NCBI RefSeq assembly: GCF_002886185.1
Contig: NZ_KZ614146.1
Span: forward strand, 1,596,930 to 1,660,929
Length of the DNA stretch: 64,000 nt
Direction: 5' to 3'
Source of the DNA: Salipaludibacillus neizhouensis
Lineage (GTDB): Bacteria; Bacillota; Bacilli; Bacillales; Salisediminibacteriaceae
In this document: positions 1 to 9,996 of the stretch, in pieces
Numbering within the stretch: position 1 is the first letter of the stretch
How the letters are laid out: the number at the start of each line of letters is the position of its first letter
The notes under the pieces: model-generated
What the model was told of the DNA's origin: nothing
What the model saw: only the letters and a program-made list of their open reading frames with translations
Databases searched by the model: none
Made by a program: the position numbers and the translations under genes

Positions 1-1
1 A

Positions 2-3000
2 TTTTTACCACAAGATCCTGAAATAAGAGCTAAAACTCAGAAACAAATTAGAACGATCGTTGAAGAGGCGGGACAAGTGTTTTTAGGTTGGCGAACAGTT
101 CCTGTAAATGATTCGTTCGTCGGTGATATGGCAAAAAAATCGGAACCATTTATCCGGCAAATGTTTATTGCTCCTTCTGATGAAAAAATGGATCAGGATA
201 CATTTGAACGAATATTATATGTGATTCGTAAGCGGTTGGAAAAACAGATGAATGCCTCGGATATTGAACACCAAAAAGGCGTGTATATTTGTAGTTTATC
301 GACAAGAACAATCGTGTATAAAGGCATGTTAATTCCAGAACAACTCGGTTCCTTTTTCATTGATTTAAACAATCGTTATTTCAAATCAGCGCTGGCACTT
401 GTACATTCGCGGTTTAGTACAAATACATTTCCAAGTTGGGAACGATCACACCCGAATAGGATGACAATACATAACGGCGAATTCAACACGATTAAAGGAA
501 ATGTCAAGTGGATGCAGGCAAGAGAAGGACAGTGCAAACCGAAAATGTTTCGACCAGATGATTATAAGCACTTATTTCCAGTGATTGATAAAGATGGAAG
601 TGATTCCTCTATGTTTGATAATTGTTTTGAGTTTTTACACCTAACTGGTCGATCACTCGCCCATACGGCGATGATGATGATCCCTGAACCATGGGTGAAC
701 GATGACAGAATGGGTGACGAGAAAAAAGCATTTTATGAATACCATAGCTCGTTAATGGAACCTTGGGATGGTCCGGCAGCGATTGTTTTTACAGATGGAA
801 AACAAATAGGCGCATGTTTGGACAGAAATGGACTTAGACCTGGGAGGTACTATGTCACCAAAGATGGCATGATTATCTTAGGCTCTGAAGTAGGTGCGCT
901 AGATGTGTCTGCTGAGGATATTGAATACAAAGAAAGGCTTCATCCAGGGAAAATGCTGCTAGTGGATTTGGAAAAGGGAAAAATTATATCCGATGAAAAA
1001 ATTAAAAGTCACATCATTTCCGAACATCCTTACAAACATTGGTTAGCAGAAAATCTTGTTCATTTAAACGATTTACCGGAAAACACCCATAATACTGCCG
1101 ATAGATTTACAGAAGACGATCGAAACAGGCAACAACTTGCCTTCGGATATACGAATGAAGAGTTAAATAAAATACTGAAACCTATGATTACAGATAAAAA
1201 AGATCCCATTGGTTCGATGGGCTATGATTCCCCACTAGCTGTATTATCAAAAAAACCACAGATGTTATACAACTATTTTAAACAAATGTTTGCACAAGTT
1301 ACGAACCCACCGATAGACGCAATTAGAGAAAAAATTATCACTTCTGTAAGAACGACAATTGGACCTGAAAAAGATTTAGTTCGACCAGAACCTGAAAGCT
1401 GCAGACAGATTCAAATTGACACGCCAATATTGAAAAATAGCGAGCTGCGAAAACTCTATGACTCAGATTTTCCCAGTGTAACTTTCTCTATCTTATTTCC
1501 AGTTAATCAGGAAGAACAAGAGTTTTCAAACAGATTATCGAAGCTTTTTAATGACGTAGACACGGCCATTGAGCAAGGAGCGACACTGCTCGTTTTATCT
1601 GATCGAGGGGTAAATGCCGACTATGCAGCCATACCGACATTACTCGCAGCTTCGGGTTTGCACCATCATCTGGTTAGAAAAGGGACGCGTTCACTAGTTA
1701 GTATTATAACTGAAACTGCCGATGCAAGAGAAGTTCACCATTTTGCATGTTTACTTGGCTTTGGTGTAGAAGCGATAAACCCATATTTAGCTTATGAATC
1801 ATTACAAGGTTTAATTGAAAGAGGAGACCTTCGTGATATTTCAATGGATCAAGCGGTGGATGAATACATAAAAGCCGCAACAGATGGGATTGTGAAGGTA
1901 TTATCTAAAATGGGGATCTCCACCATTCAAAGTTATCGCGGAGCACAAATTTTTGAAGCCATTGGGATAGAGAAAGATGTTATTGACCAATATTTCACAA
2001 GAACAGCCTCAAGAATTTGTGGAATCGGTCTGGACATCATTGCTCAAGAAGTATTGATGAGGCACCGTCGTACTTTTGAAGAAAAGAGAGGATCAGAAAA
2101 TTCTCTAGAACCCGGGGATGATTTCCAATGGCGTGAGGATGGAGAAGATCACCAATATAATCCCAAAACCATCCATCTTCTTCAACAAGCTTGCCAAACG
2201 AATAATTATACACTTTTCAAACAATATTCTTCACTTCTGACAGATACTGATTTGAATTTACAAGCTATTCGAGGATTACTATCATTTAAAAAGAGAGAGG
2301 CTATTCCATTAGAAGAAGTGGAACCAATAGAAGAAATCTGTAAAAGGTTTAAAACAGGAGCGATGTCGTATGGGTCTATTAGTATTGAAGCCCACGAAGC
2401 GCTTGCGATCGCAATGAACCGGATTGGGGGCAAGAGTAACTCAGGAGAAGGTGGAGAAACCGCGGACAGATTTACCCGGGATGAAAATGGGGACTGGAGG
2501 AGGAGTGCAATAAAACAAGTTGCTTCAGGACGTTTCGGGGTCACAAGTCATTACCTTGTAAATGCTGCCGAGATTCAAATTAAAGTTGCTCAAGGCGCAA
2601 AACCAGGTGAAGGCGGACAACTGCCAGGGATGAAGGTATATCCATGGATTGCTGAAGTGAGAAACTCAACACCAGGAGTAGGATTAATTTCACCGCCTCC
2701 TCACCATGATATTTATTCCATCGAAGACCTGGCAGAATTAATTCATAATTTAAAGAATGCTAATCCAGAGGCACGAATAAGTGTCAAACTCGTATCAGAA
2801 GTTGGTGTTGGCACGATCGCGGCTGGGGTAGCTAAAGGAAGAGCGGACCTCGTTCTCATAAGTGGATACGATGGCGGAACAGGTGCTGCTCCGAGAACAA
2901 GTTTGAAACATACGGGATTACCTTGGGAGCTAGGATTAGCGGAAACACATCAGACCTTGCTTTTGAATCGTTTGAGAGATCGAATTGTGGTAGAAACAGA

Positions 3001-4306
3001 CGGGAAAATGATGACAGGAAGAGACGTTATAGTTGCTGCATTACTCGGCGCTGAGGAATATGGTTTTTCCACTGCACCGTTAGTTGTATTAGGTTGTATT
3101 TACATGCGTGTTTGTCACCTAGATACGTGTCCCGTTGGTGTAGCAACGCAAAATCCTGAGCTTAGAAAAAAGTTTCCTGGTAAAGCAGATTATGTCGAAA
3201 ATTTCATGCGGTTTATTGCAACCGAGGTAAGAGAGTTGATGGCGGAACTCGGATTCAGAAAAATAAATGACATGATTGGAAGAACGGATGTGTTAGAAAC
3301 AAATCAAGCAATTACACATTGGAAAACAAAAGGAATAGATTTAACGGAGCTGCTCTATCAACCGGAAGTACCGGAGAATGTAAGTCGTTATGCGACCGTT
3401 GAACAAGTTCATGGACTTGATAAAACAATGGACAAACAAGAACTTATTCCATTTTGTAAAGAGGCGATTGAAAATCAAGAACCTGTCGAAGGTACTTTTT
3501 CGATTCGAAATATCAATCGAGTAACAGGGACACTTTTAGGAAGTGTTATTACGAAGCGATATGGTGCAGAAGGGTTACCCGTGGATACGATACGGTTAAC
3601 CTTTAAAGGCTCTGCTGGACAAAGCTTCGGAGCCTTTATTCCACCCGGTCTAACATTAAGACTTATTGGAGATGCCAATGACTTTATCGGCAAAGGAATG
3701 TCCGGTGGAAAAATAATCGTCCGTCCTTCTAGAAGGAGTACTTTTACCGCAGAGGAAAATATTATTGTTGGAAACGTTGCGTTTTATGGAGCAACTGCTG
3801 GAGAAGCTTATATAAATGGCATTGCCGGAGAACGATTTTGTGTCAGAAATAGTGGAGCAAGTGTGGTTGTAGAAGGTGGTGGAGATCATGGTTGTGAATA
3901 CATGACAGGTGGGAAAGTTGTTGTACTTGGTGAAGTAGGGAAAAACTTTGCGGCGGGCATGTCCGGTGGAGTTGCCTATGTGTTGGATGAATCAAAAGAT
4001 TTTCGTAACAAATGTAATCAGGAACAAGTTTTACTCGATTCGATTTCGGATGAAGAGGAATTGTCCATGATTTATAAAATGGTGGAGAACCATGTCTATT
4101 ACACAGAAAGTGATTTCGGTAGCCAAGTAATCAAAAAATGGGCATCAATGAAAAAGAAATTCATTCGCGTGATTCCCGTTGATTATTTAGAGATGCAAAA
4201 CAGAATCCGACATTTTGAAACAAGCGGATTAGATAAATATAAAGCGGCACTTGCAGCATTTGAAGAAAGTAAAAAAATAGTTAATTCCATAAAGGATGGA
4301 GGTTAA
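2..4306 (+). CDS. gltA: Glutamate synthase (NADPH) large subunit, 5'-truncated by window edge
   Basis: Large subunit of glutamate synthase. It moves the glutamine amide nitrogen onto 2-oxoglutarate, giving two glutamates, in the cytoplasm with the GltB small subunit. The frame is open from base 2, so the gene begins outside the window. A GTG at 77 lies inside conserved sequence ([10 protein letters not shown]) and is not the start. The visible 1434 residues lack roughly the first 85 of a ~1520-residue protein, including the catalytic N-terminal Cys of the class II amidotransferase domain. Visible parts are the rest of the amidotransferase domain, the central domain, the FMN-binding barrel ([10 protein letters not shown] near base 2600), the 3Fe-4S cysteines ([15 protein letters not shown], bases 3092-3136) and the C-terminal beta-helix with repeated Gly motifs. 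The stop is 2 bp from the gltB start, so the two form one operon. Naming follows Bacillus (gltA = large). Confidence 0.97.
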   Translation, partial: FLPQDPEIRAKTQKQIRTIVEEAGQVFLGWRTVPVNDSFVGDMAKKSEPFIRQMFIAPSDEKMDQDTFERILYVIRKRLEKQMNASDIEHQKGVYICSLSTRTIVYKGMLIPEQLGSFFIDLNNRYFKSALALVHSRFSTNTFPSWERSHPNRMTIHNGEFNTIKGNVKWMQAREGQCKPKMFRPDDYKHLFPVIDKDGSDSSMFDNCFEFLHLTGRSLAHTAMMMIPEPWVNDDRMGDEKKAFYEYHSSLMEPWDGPAAIVFTDGKQIGACLDRNGLRPGRYYVTKDGMIILGSEVGALDVSAEDIEYKERLHPGKMLLVDLEKGKIISDEKIKSHIISEHPYKHWLAENLVHLNDLPENTHNTADRFTEDDRNRQQLAFGYTNEELNKILKPMITDKKDPIGSMGYDSPLAVLSKKPQMLYNYFKQMFAQVTNPPIDAIREKIITSVRTTIGPEKDLVRPEPESCRQIQIDTPILKNSELRKLYDSDFPSVTFSILFPVNQEEQEFSNRLSKLFNDVDTAIEQGATLLVLSDRGVNADYAAIPTLLAASGLHHHLVRKGTRSLVSIITETADAREVHHFACLLGFGVEAINPYLAYESLQGLIERGDLRDISMDQAVDEYIKAATDGIVKVLSKMGISTIQSYRGAQIFEAIGIEKDVIDQYFTRTASRICGIGLDIIAQEVLMRHRRTFEEKRGSENSLEPGDDFQWREDGEDHQYNPKTIHLLQQACQTNNYTLFKQYSSLLTDTDLNLQAIRGLLSFKKREAIPLEEVEPIEEICKRFKTGAMSYGSISIEAHEALAIAMNRIGGKSNSGEGGETADRFTRDENGDWRRSAIKQVASGRFGVTSHYLVNAAEIQIKVAQGAKPGEGGQLPGMKVYPWIAEVRNSTPGVGLISPPPHHDIYSIEDLAELIHNLKNANPEARISVKLVSEVGVGTIAAGVAKGRADLVLISGYDGGTGAAPRTSLKHTGLPWELGLAETHQTLLLNRLRDRIVVETDGKMMTGRDVIVAALLGAEEYGFSTAPLVVLGCIYMRVCHLDTCPVGVATQNPELRKKFPGKADYVENFMRFIATEVRELMAELGFRKINDMIGRTDVLETNQAITHWKTKGIDLTELLYQPEVPENVSRYATVEQVHGLDKTMDKQELIPFCKEAIENQEPVEGTFSIRNINRVTGTLLGSVITKRYGAEGLPVDTIRLTFKGSAGQSFGAFIPPGLTLRLIGDANDFIGKGMSGGKIIVRPSRRSTFTAEENIIVGNVAFYGATAGEAYINGIAGERFCVRNSGASVVVEGGGDHGCEYMTGGKVVVLGEVGKNFAAGMSGGVAYVLDESKDFRNKCNQEQVLLDSISDEEELSMIYKMVENHVYYTESDFGSQVIKKWASMKKKFIRVIPVDYLEMQNRIRHFETSGLDKYKAALAAFEESKKIVNSIKDGG

Positions 4307-4308
4307 CA

Positions 4309-5793
4309 ATGGGGAAACCAACTGGTTTTATAGATTTTAAACGGCAATCGCGCCCAGAACGTGATCCAGCTGAGCGGACGAAAGACTGGGAAAGTTACAT
4401 GTTGCCGTATGAAGAAAAAGAGCTCAAACAACAGGGTGCTCGTTGTATGGACTGTGGCATTCCGACTTGTCACACAGGTACCATGTTAAATGGCATGACT
4501 TCTGGTTGTCCTGTGCACCATTTAATACCTGAGTGGAATGATTTAGTTTATCAAGGTCAATGGAAAGAAGCCTTGAAACGGGAACACAGAATGAATAATT
4601 TTCCTGAGTTTACTGGTTTGGCGTGTCCAGCTCCTTGCGAAGGTGCCTGTGTTCTCGGGATTAATGAGCCGCCGGTTGCCATTCGGTCAATTGAGTTAGA
4701 AATTGTTGAAAGAGGATTCAAGGAGGGTTGGGTGAAGGCGTCGATCCCGGAAACTCGGACAACTAAAAAAGTTGCCGTTATTGGTTCCGGACCTGCAGGA
4801 TTAGCTTGTGCTGCTCAGTTAAATAAAGCTGGACATCACGTAAAGGTGTTTGAAAAGAGTGACCGTGTCGGTGGACTTTTAACCTATGGGATACCTGAAA
4901 TGAAACTTCCTTATTCGGTTGTTGAACGCAGAGTGAACCTTTTGAAGGAAGAAGGAATTAGCTTTGTAACAAATACGGAAGTCGGAAAGGATTTTTCAGT
5001 TTCAGCCCTTCAAACGGAATTTGATGCCGTCGTTCTTTGCGGAGGTGCGACAAAGCACCGGGATTTGGAAGTAGAGGGAAGAGAGCTTAAGGGCATCCAT
5101 TATGCGATGGATTTTCTGCACGCAAATACGAAAAGTTTATTGGATTCTAATTTTGAAAACAATGATTATATTTCTGCAAAAGATAAAGATGTCATTGTTA
5201 TCGGTGGTGGCGATACAGGAACAGACTGTTTAGCTACCTCCGTAAGACATGATTGCAAAAGTTTAACGCAATTTGACATTTATGAAAAAAAAGGAGATGT
5301 ACGTGAGGATGATAATCCTTGGCCCCAGTGGCCTGTTATTCACCGAGTCGAATATGGACATAAGGAAGCAGCGGCTGTTTTAGGTGAAGATCCTCGAGCG
5401 TATGCTGTCATGACAACAAAGTTTGTTGGTGATGACAATGGTCACGTAAAAGAAGTCCATACGATAAGTGTGGAAACAACCATTGATGAGAATGGGGAAA
5501 AAGTTCGTAAAGAAATACCAGGCTCTGAAAAAGTATGGCCTGCTCAGTTAGTATTGTTGGCGATCGGATTTAGTGGGCCGAAACAAGAACTGATAAAGGA
5601 ACTTTCTCTTGAAACAGATGAACGATCGAATGTTAAGGCAGAATACGGGAAATATGAAACAAATGTAAAAGGTGTTTTTGCAGCAGGAGATATGCGGAGA
5701 GGTCAAAGTTTAATCGTGTGGGCCATTAATGAAGGCCGAGAAGCCGCAAGAGAATGCGACAGATACCTAATGGGCGACACAAGATTACCATGA
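4309..5793 (+). CDS. gltB: Glutamate synthase (NADPH) small subunit
   Basis: Small (beta) subunit of glutamate synthase, 494 residues. It passes electrons from NADPH through FAD and Fe-S clusters to the large subunit. The N-terminal third holds two cysteine groups typical of a 4Fe-4S dicluster domain (RCMDCGIPTC around residue 46 and CPAPCEGAC around residue 107). An FAD-binding GSGPAGLACA follows near residue 158, and an NADPH-binding GGGDTGTDC near residue 300. Length and order match the family. The ATG at 4309 has a GGAGG a few bases upstream inside the end of gltA, implying translational coupling. The stop codon overlaps a repeated 21-bp sequence (see 5806-5826). Confidence 0.97.
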   Translation: MGKPTGFIDFKRQSRPERDPAERTKDWESYMLPYEEKELKQQGARCMDCGIPTCHTGTMLNGMTSGCPVHHLIPEWNDLVYQGQWKEALKREHRMNNFPEFTGLACPAPCEGACVLGINEPPVAIRSIELEIVERGFKEGWVKASIPETRTTKKVAVIGSGPAGLACAAQLNKAGHHVKVFEKSDRVGGLLTYGIPEMKLPYSVVERRVNLLKEEGISFVTNTEVGKDFSVSALQTEFDAVVLCGGATKHRDLEVEGRELKGIHYAMDFLHANTKSLLDSNFENNDYISAKDKDVIVIGGGDTGTDCLATSVRHDCKSLTQFDIYEKKGDVREDDNPWPQWPVIHRVEYGHKEAAAVLGEDPRAYAVMTTKFVGDDNGHVKEVHTISVETTIDENGEKVRKEIPGSEKVWPAQLVLLAIGFSGPKQELIKELSLETDERSNVKAEYGKYETNVKGVFAAGDMRRGQSLIVWAINEGREAARECDRYLMGDTRLP

Positions 5794-5805
5794 AGCGGGG
5801 GGATG

Positions 5806-5826
5806 CAAGGGACGGTTCTCTGCTTC
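5806..5826 (+). repeat. 21-bp repeat, left arm of a 21-bp inverted pair
   Basis: CAAGGGACGGTTCTCTGCTTC begins 13 bp after the gltB stop and is repeated exactly as its reverse complement at 6453-6473. The left copy also has GAAGC at 5792-5796, so it can fold on itself. GGGACGGTTCTC-type words recur in Bacillaceae intergenic regions; linking this pair to a REP-like family is an inference. Confidence 0.7.
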
Positions 5827-5896
5827 ATACTATAACTACTAGTGGCTATGACTTTGCTTTTTCATTATAGCTTAATCAATTTTAATCTAATGAAAG

Positions 5897-5938
5897 AGAC
5901 AAGAAACGATTGCCCTTTAGAGCAATCGTTTCTTGTCT
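5897..5938 (+). terminator. Strong hairpin, likely gltAB terminator
   Basis: A perfect 17-bp inverted repeat (AGACAAGAAACGATTGC / GCAATCGTTTCTTGTCT) encloses an 8-base loop. It is about 100 bp after the gltB stop. The right arm is T-rich, but only a short U tract follows. Confidence 0.75.
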
Positions 5939-5948
5939 TATGTTCAGA

Positions 5949-6104
5949 GATAAGAATTCAAATAATCGCAGCTACCTTCACACCGCACGTATCAAGGGAA
6001 ACCCACCCTTCCTTTCGAGTAGCACCTACACGCACTACGTAGGTGCTACTCGGGGCGGTGGAAGCTAACACTGTATTTAACAAAAGACGCTTTGCGTTTT
6101 TCTT
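5949..6104 (+). repeat. Dispersed structured element, copy 1 (forward)
   Basis: First of four full copies (others at 20168-20312, 26728-26882, and 58618-58766 reversed). In order it has an outer left stem (GCTACCTTCACACCGC), a conserved linker ending CCTTTC, a 13-bp hairpin (GAGTAGCACCTAC / GTAGGTGCTACTC, 6017-6051), an outer right stem (GGGGCGGTGGAAGC), and a tail ending in ACGC-TTT-GCGT plus a T run. It lies downstream of, and in the same direction as, gltAB, after its terminator. It is not coding. It could be a small structured RNA, a 3' UTR element or a non-autonomous mobile repeat. Confidence 0.85.
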
Positions 6105-6108
6105 AGTA

Positions 6109-6216
6109 TTATTTTACTGCAAGTTTAGTATGTTTACTTTTACTTTTTTGCTCATGTTGATGAATAGCCCAATACAACTCTTCATCAGTATAGAGGGACA
6201 ATTTAATATTCTTCAT
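6109..6216 (-). CDS. Microprotein (35 aa), member A of a three-member family
   Basis: Small unrecognised gene read on the minus strand. It starts at the ATG ending at 6216, behind a strong AGGAGGG site about 7 bp upstream. The product is 35 residues, begins MKNIKLSLYTDEELYWAI, and ends in a Lys-rich tail. The N-terminal core (LSLYTDEE-YWAI) is shared with two genes at 47714-47800 and 47874-48029; the tails differ. There is no signal peptide or membrane segment. The upstream region shares a fixed-spacing promoter-like block with the gene at 47874-48029. The stop is 5 bp from the end of repeat copy 1. Function unknown. Confidence 0.72.
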   Translation of the reverse strand: MKNIKLSLYTDEELYWAIHQHEQKSKSKHTKLAVK

Positions 6217-6248
6217 ATGTTATCCCTCCTTTGTTCTTTGTAATTACA

Positions 6249-6288
6249 AGTATAGACCAAGTAATTTAAGGGATGTTGTTTTGCGTAA
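6249..6288 (-). promoter_or_regulatory. Promoter-like block upstream of microprotein A
   Basis: On the minus strand the order is TTACGCAA, 3 bases, AACATC, 17 bases, TATACT, then 12-13 bases to the ribosome binding site. The same order with identical spacings precedes the paralogue at 47874-48029 (see 48057-48096). TATACT fits a -10 box. The -35 position (AACATC/T) is not sigma-A-like, so TTACGCAA may be an activator or alternative sigma signal. Confidence 0.55.
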
Positions 6289-6452
6289 GATTTCATAACA
6301 GAGAAATTTGGATATGAGCAGGACGATAATCTGCATTTCTGGTATAAGCTTGGTTTATATCTTACGAAAAACTGCTTGATTTCCCTGAGTGATTCGCGAG
6401 TAATTGAACTAATTACAGCATAGCGGGGCTCGCTTGGATCATTCTTCAAACA

Positions 6453-6473
6453 AGAAGCAGAGAACCGTCCCTT
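6453..6473 (-). repeat. 21-bp repeat, right arm of inverted pair
   Basis: Exact reverse complement of 5806-5826. The pair bounds a 668-bp segment holding the gltAB terminator, structured-element copy 1 and microprotein A. Confidence 0.7.
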
Positions 6474-6676
6474 GTTATTACATACTTTTACAATTTCAAT
6501 CAATCTTACATCATAATTTGCCGATATCACTAGTATTTTGAAGATATTCAGAGATATTTTATGATTATTTTTGAGGATTTTCATCTTTTTGGTCTATTGA
6601 AGCCTAGTTACAGTTTTACGCTCCGGAACGATATGTTAAGATTAGCATCAAGTTCAATATAGAGAGGGGAATATCA
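6474..6676. other. Upstream region of the SurA-N-like lipoprotein gene
   Basis: About 200 bp without a supported gene. The only clear signal is the ribosome binding site AGAGAGGGG just before the ATG at 6677. A 123-codon open frame on the minus strand here overlaps microprotein A in another frame and has no convincing start signal or family features. Confidence 0.4.
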
Positions 6677-7519
6677 ATGAATAAAAAACACCTATTAAGT
6701 TTATCACTTGCAGGATTAGTTGCTGTGAGTGTTGCATGTAGTAACGATGAAGAGACAAATCAAGGTGGAAATGAAGGAAACGCAACACAAGAAGAAACAA
6801 CAAATAATGAAGCTACAGAATCGCAGGAGGAAGAGCCCGCTGAAAATAACGAAACAGCTGTAGAGGATGAGGAAGCCTCAGAACAAATGGAAATGCCTGA
6901 ACCTGACTTAGAAGGCGTTCCAGATATCGTGGCCGAAGTAAACGGAGAAGAAATACCTAAAGAAGAATTCGAAGTTACTTACGAAGGGCAATTTCAACAA
7001 GCCGCTATGCAATCACAAATGACAGGCGAAGAGGTTGACCAAGATCAATTAAAGCAACAGATTGTAGAGAGTATGATTGGTACGGAGCTTCTCATACAGG
7101 CTGCGGAAAACGGTGATTTTGAAGCTTCAGAAGAAGACATTCAGGAAACATTGAATCAAATAGCTGCACAAAACGGCATGGAATCAGGAGATGAATTTAT
7201 TGCAGCTATAGAAGAACAGGGTACTGATGAAGAAGAAGTCATGTCTCAGTTAGAAGTGCAAGTTAAAATTGATCAACTGATTGCGAGCGAGACAGGGGAA
7301 ATAAACCCGACGGATGAAGAGTTACAAGAATTCTATGATCAGATGATCGCACAACAAGGAGAAGTAGAAGGAGAGAATGGGGAAGAGGCAGAAGTCCCTT
7401 CTTTCGAAGAAGTAAAACCACAAGTTGAAGAACAAGTTAGAAGTCAAAAAGAAGCAGAAGCAGCACAATTACTTGTAGAAAAACTGCGTGAAGATGCAGA
7501 TGTCACAATTAACTTATAA
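6677..7519 (+). CDS. SurA-N-like lipoprotein, putative secretion chaperone
   Basis: Predicted lipoprotein of 280 residues. The signal peptide ends in a lipobox (LVAVSVAC; Cys near residue 21), followed by a ~55-residue linker rich in Glu, Asn and Thr. The rest (VAEVNGEEIPKEEFE onward, residues ~90-280) resembles the helical N-terminal domain of SurA/PrsA-type chaperones, with its characteristic 'I/LV-x-x-MI-x-x-xLL-x-x-A' pattern. No parvulin PPIase domain is present, unlike full PrsA (~290-300 residues with the domain inserted). The likely role is binding unfolded exported proteins outside the membrane; this is inferred from the family. The protein is very acidic, as in salt-adapted bacteria. 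ATG at 6677, good Shine-Dalgarno. It stands alone, with a terminator after it. Confidence 0.8.
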   Translation: MNKKHLLSLSLAGLVAVSVACSNDEETNQGGNEGNATQEETTNNEATESQEEEPAENNETAVEDEEASEQMEMPEPDLEGVPDIVAEVNGEEIPKEEFEVTYEGQFQQAAMQSQMTGEEVDQDQLKQQIVESMIGTELLIQAAENGDFEASEEDIQETLNQIAAQNGMESGDEFIAAIEEQGTDEEEVMSQLEVQVKIDQLIASETGEINPTDEELQEFYDQMIAQQGEVEGENGEEAEVPSFEEVKPQVEEQVRSQKEAEAAQLLVEKLREDADVTINL

Positions 7520-7582
7520 AAATATGTAAGACGACTTAATATTCATTAGGTTCTGTTTTTCTTAAATATAATAAAATAGTGA

Positions 7583-7618
7583 GGCAGCTAAATCAGATTG
7601 ATTATAGCTGTCTTTTTG
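7583..7618 (+). terminator. Terminator after SurA-N-like gene
   Basis: Stem GGCAGCTA / TAGCTGTC (one G-U pair) around a 16-18 base loop, followed by TTTTTGCTTT. It lies 60-100 bp after the stop at 7519. Confidence 0.75.
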
Positions 7619-7867
7619 CTTTGTAAATACCTGAGGGACAGACTACTCTTAAAATAATACATTCTTCTTAGTAGTAACTTTTATCTTAAATAAAGAAGTT
7701 CATTTACTACATACAGCTGATAAATGTTGAATTATTTTAGTCGACAACGCTTTAAAAACATTTATAATTGAATGAGAAGCTTCATTAATATTTGATTCAC
7801 AATTATTGCCAAATTTATGAAGCTCCAAAACATAGATTAGAACACCATAGGACGGAGAGAGAAGTTC
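7619..7867. other. Intergenic region upstream of the hydrolase gene
   Basis: AT-rich. A widely spaced inverted repeat (GAAGCTTCAT near 7777, ATGAAGCTCC near 7817) is visible. The ribosome binding site GGACGGAGAGAG precedes the GTG start at 7868. No other gene is supported. Confidence 0.4.
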
Positions 7868-8821
7868 GTGAAAAAGTTTATTAGTATCATAAGTAGTTTG
7901 ATAGTTTTAGTAATCATTGCACTCATGATAGGGGGAGATTATTTTTATCGTGAAGCAGTAAAACGGGGAACAGAGGTCGAATTGCACCGCGAGGAAGACG
8001 CAATCCCTGCAATGGTAAATGAGAAAAACGAAGATATGATTAACGAAGCAGCTACTTGGTATGAAGAACAGAATTTTGAAAAAAGAACAATAACTACCTA
8101 TGATGATCTTATATTAGAAGCGGATTTTCTAAAGAACGAAGAATCAACTGGTAAAGCCGTGATCCTTGCTCATGGTTTTAGAAGTCAACGAGCAGATATG
8201 AGTGATTTTGTTCAATTTTATCATGAGCAAGGTTTCGATATTTTGATCCCAGATTCCCGAGGTCATGGGGAGAGCGAAGGGGATTATATTGGTTTTGGTT
8301 GGCATGATCGCCTAGATTATCAGAAATGGATTAAAGAACTTATCGATGAAGAAAACAGTAGCGATATTTTCCTTCATGGTGTTTCCATGGGTGCTGGAAC
8401 CGTGTTAATGACAAGCGGAGAAGATCTTCCTAATGAAGTAAAAGGCGTTATCGCCGACAGTGGATATACATCAGCAGAAGATATTTTAACGTATCAACTG
8501 CAACAAATCTATCAATTGCCTGCGTTTCCAATCATCCAGATCACCAGTGGTTTAACAAACGTTCGAGCCGGCTTTAGTTTTGGTGAAGCATCTGCAGTAG
8601 CCCAAGCTGCAAAAAATACGAGACCACTTTTTATTATTCATGGGGAAGCTGACGAACTCGTTCCAACTGCAATGGCTGATGAAATATATGAAGCTGCTGG
8701 TGGGGATAAAACGTTATGGACTGTTCCGGGAGCAGGCCATGTTAAATCTTATACAGTGGAAACGGTAGAATACCAAGACCGTTTGATGAAATTTTTTGAA
8801 GAAAGTATGAAAAACAATTGA
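7868..8821 (+). CDS. Membrane-anchored alpha/beta hydrolase (YqkD-like)
   Basis: Serine hydrolase of 317 residues with one N-terminal transmembrane anchor (IISSLIVLVIIALMIGG, residues ~6-22), so the catalytic domain probably faces outside. The alpha/beta-hydrolase fold is shown by the oxyanion HGFRSQ, the nucleophile elbow HGVSMGAG (Ser near residue 173), an acid in HGEADELVP and the catalytic His in GAGHVKSY near the C-terminus. This layout matches Bacillus YqkD-type proteins annotated as alpha/beta hydrolases of unknown substrate. It starts with GTG at 7868 behind a GGAGAG site. Single-gene unit with its own terminator. Confidence 0.85.
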   Translation: MKKFISIISSLIVLVIIALMIGGDYFYREAVKRGTEVELHREEDAIPAMVNEKNEDMINEAATWYEEQNFEKRTITTYDDLILEADFLKNEESTGKAVILAHGFRSQRADMSDFVQFYHEQGFDILIPDSRGHGESEGDYIGFGWHDRLDYQKWIKELIDEENSSDIFLHGVSMGAGTVLMTSGEDLPNEVKGVIADSGYTSAEDILTYQLQQIYQLPAFPIIQITSGLTNVRAGFSFGEASAVAQAAKNTRPLFIIHGEADELVPTAMADEIYEAAGGDKTLWTVPGAGHVKSYTVETVEYQDRLMKFFEESMKNN

Positions 8822-8907
8822 TTTAGAGAGAGTTTTTCCTAAAAAAATTTTGTTGCATTAGTGCATGGGATATCTAAAAGTGAAATAGAGAAAAGATTAT
8901 GTGCTTC

Positions 8908-8933
8908 GAGCTGCTAACACAGCTCTTTTTTTT
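8908..8933 (+). terminator. Terminator after hydrolase gene
   Basis: GAGCTG / CAGCTC stem with loop CTAACA, followed directly by a run of eight T. Confidence 0.85.
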
Positions 8934-9129
8934 GAATCAAAGTCCAATTAACTGGAAAATGATGATAAAATATATTTAATCGATGTTGACCATAAAGACC
9001 TTAACAGCCCAGAATCCAATTTTTATTTATAGTTACAATACATGAACCAATTTCATAATACAATTTTTCAACTTTTTCAACGAACGTTTGAATAAATACT
9101 GATATCAATATTCGTGAAAAAACGAATGA

Positions 9130-9265
9130 TTGAAGTGCAAGACGGCGAATCCTGTGGGATCAGCGAAGTCTGAAAATCCATTCAGACGGAGATTTTCGGA
9201 GGAGGAATTAGTTGAAGACGAGCCCCACGGAAAGCGTCCGTCTGAAATGGAGATCATTTAGAACG
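9130..9265. repeat. Degenerate Bacillaceae intergenic repeat (GCGGACG-CTTTCC type)
   Basis: This stretch includes GAAGTCTGAAAATCCATTCAGACGG, then GGAGGAGGAATTAGTTGAAGACGAGCCCCACGGAAAGCGTCCGTCTGAA. Words of the CCACGGAAAGCGTCCG type recur at 24493-24560 and 35338-35470 in this window and are common as non-coding repeats in Bacillaceae. The copy is decayed and encodes nothing recognisable. It fills most of the 555-bp gap between the hydrolase and P-loop genes. Confidence 0.6.
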
Positions 9266-9376
9266 TTCGGAAATCAATATACAACGATGACTTATGAAAT
9301 TCATTCACATATGAATTTATTTAAATAATTCGGTTTTTAAACTTCACAGTTAATATCAATCGTTTAGGAGGCTTAT

Positions 9377-9934
9377 ATGAATTTTATTTTAATATTTGGA
9401 CCACAAGCAGTTGGTAAGATGACAGTTGGACAGGAAGTAGAAAAACTGACGGAATTAAAGCTTTTTCATAACCATATGACGATTGATATGCTTTATCCTT
9501 TATTTGGATTTGGTCCGGAGACATGGAGGTTATCAACATTATTTAGACAAGAGATATTTAAAGAAGTCGCTTCAAGCAACATGGCAGGATTGATTTTTAC
9601 ATTTGTATGGGCATTTGATGAGAAAGAAGACTGGGATTTTGTGAATAGTATTTGCGATATTTTTGAGTCCAAAGAAGGTAGTGTATATTTTGTCGAACTT
9701 GAGGCGGATATAGAAGAGAGACTCGTGCGTAATAAAAGTCACCATAGACTCGAGCATAAGCCTACCAAACGAGATATTGAGCAGTCTGAATATAATTTAA
9801 AAATTACAATGGAGAACCATAGACTAAACTCTATGGAAGGAGAAATTACACGAGAAAACTATATTAAAATTAACAATACACATTTAAGCCCTGAAGATGT
9901 TGCTTCTATTATTACAGATAGGTTTCAAATTTAG
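9377..9934 (+). CDS. P-loop ATPase/kinase-like protein
   Basis: Cytoplasmic protein of 185 residues with an N-terminal Walker A (FGPQAVGKMTVG, residues ~7-18) and an overall pattern like small nucleotide or chloramphenicol phosphotransferase-type kinases: P-loop, then HNHMTIDML, a mid-protein hydrophobic strand, and an Arg-rich lid-like segment (EERLVRNKSHHRLEHK). It would bind ATP; the substrate cannot be deduced. Similar stand-alone 'AAA family ATPase' genes are common in Bacillus. ATG at 9377 with AGGAGG 7-8 bp upstream. The next gene (9997) follows after 62 bp and may be cotranscribed. Confidence 0.75.
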   Translation: MNFILIFGPQAVGKMTVGQEVEKLTELKLFHNHMTIDMLYPLFGFGPETWRLSTLFRQEIFKEVASSNMAGLIFTFVWAFDEKEDWDFVNSICDIFESKEGSVYFVELEADIEERLVRNKSHHRLEHKPTKRDIEQSEYNLKITMENHRLNSMEGEITRENYIKINNTHLSPEDVASIITDRFQI

Positions 9935-9996
9935 TTGTCGTACTATGAAAATTCTGAGCATTTGAAGAAAACCAAAAACTATTGGAGGAAGAATGT

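Noticed and set aside
2206-2544. 112-codon minus-strand frame inside gltA
   Set aside because: It mirrors conserved FMN-domain codons of gltA and has no start signal; it is a shadow of the coding strand.
5842-6584. Frames of 66, 66 and 123 codons after gltB
   Set aside because: The first two run through the terminator and structured-element copy 1. The 123-codon minus frame overlaps microprotein A in another frame without a supported start.
9130-9265. Insertion sequence
   Set aside because: No transposase frame and no terminal repeats; it fits a decayed intergenic repeat.
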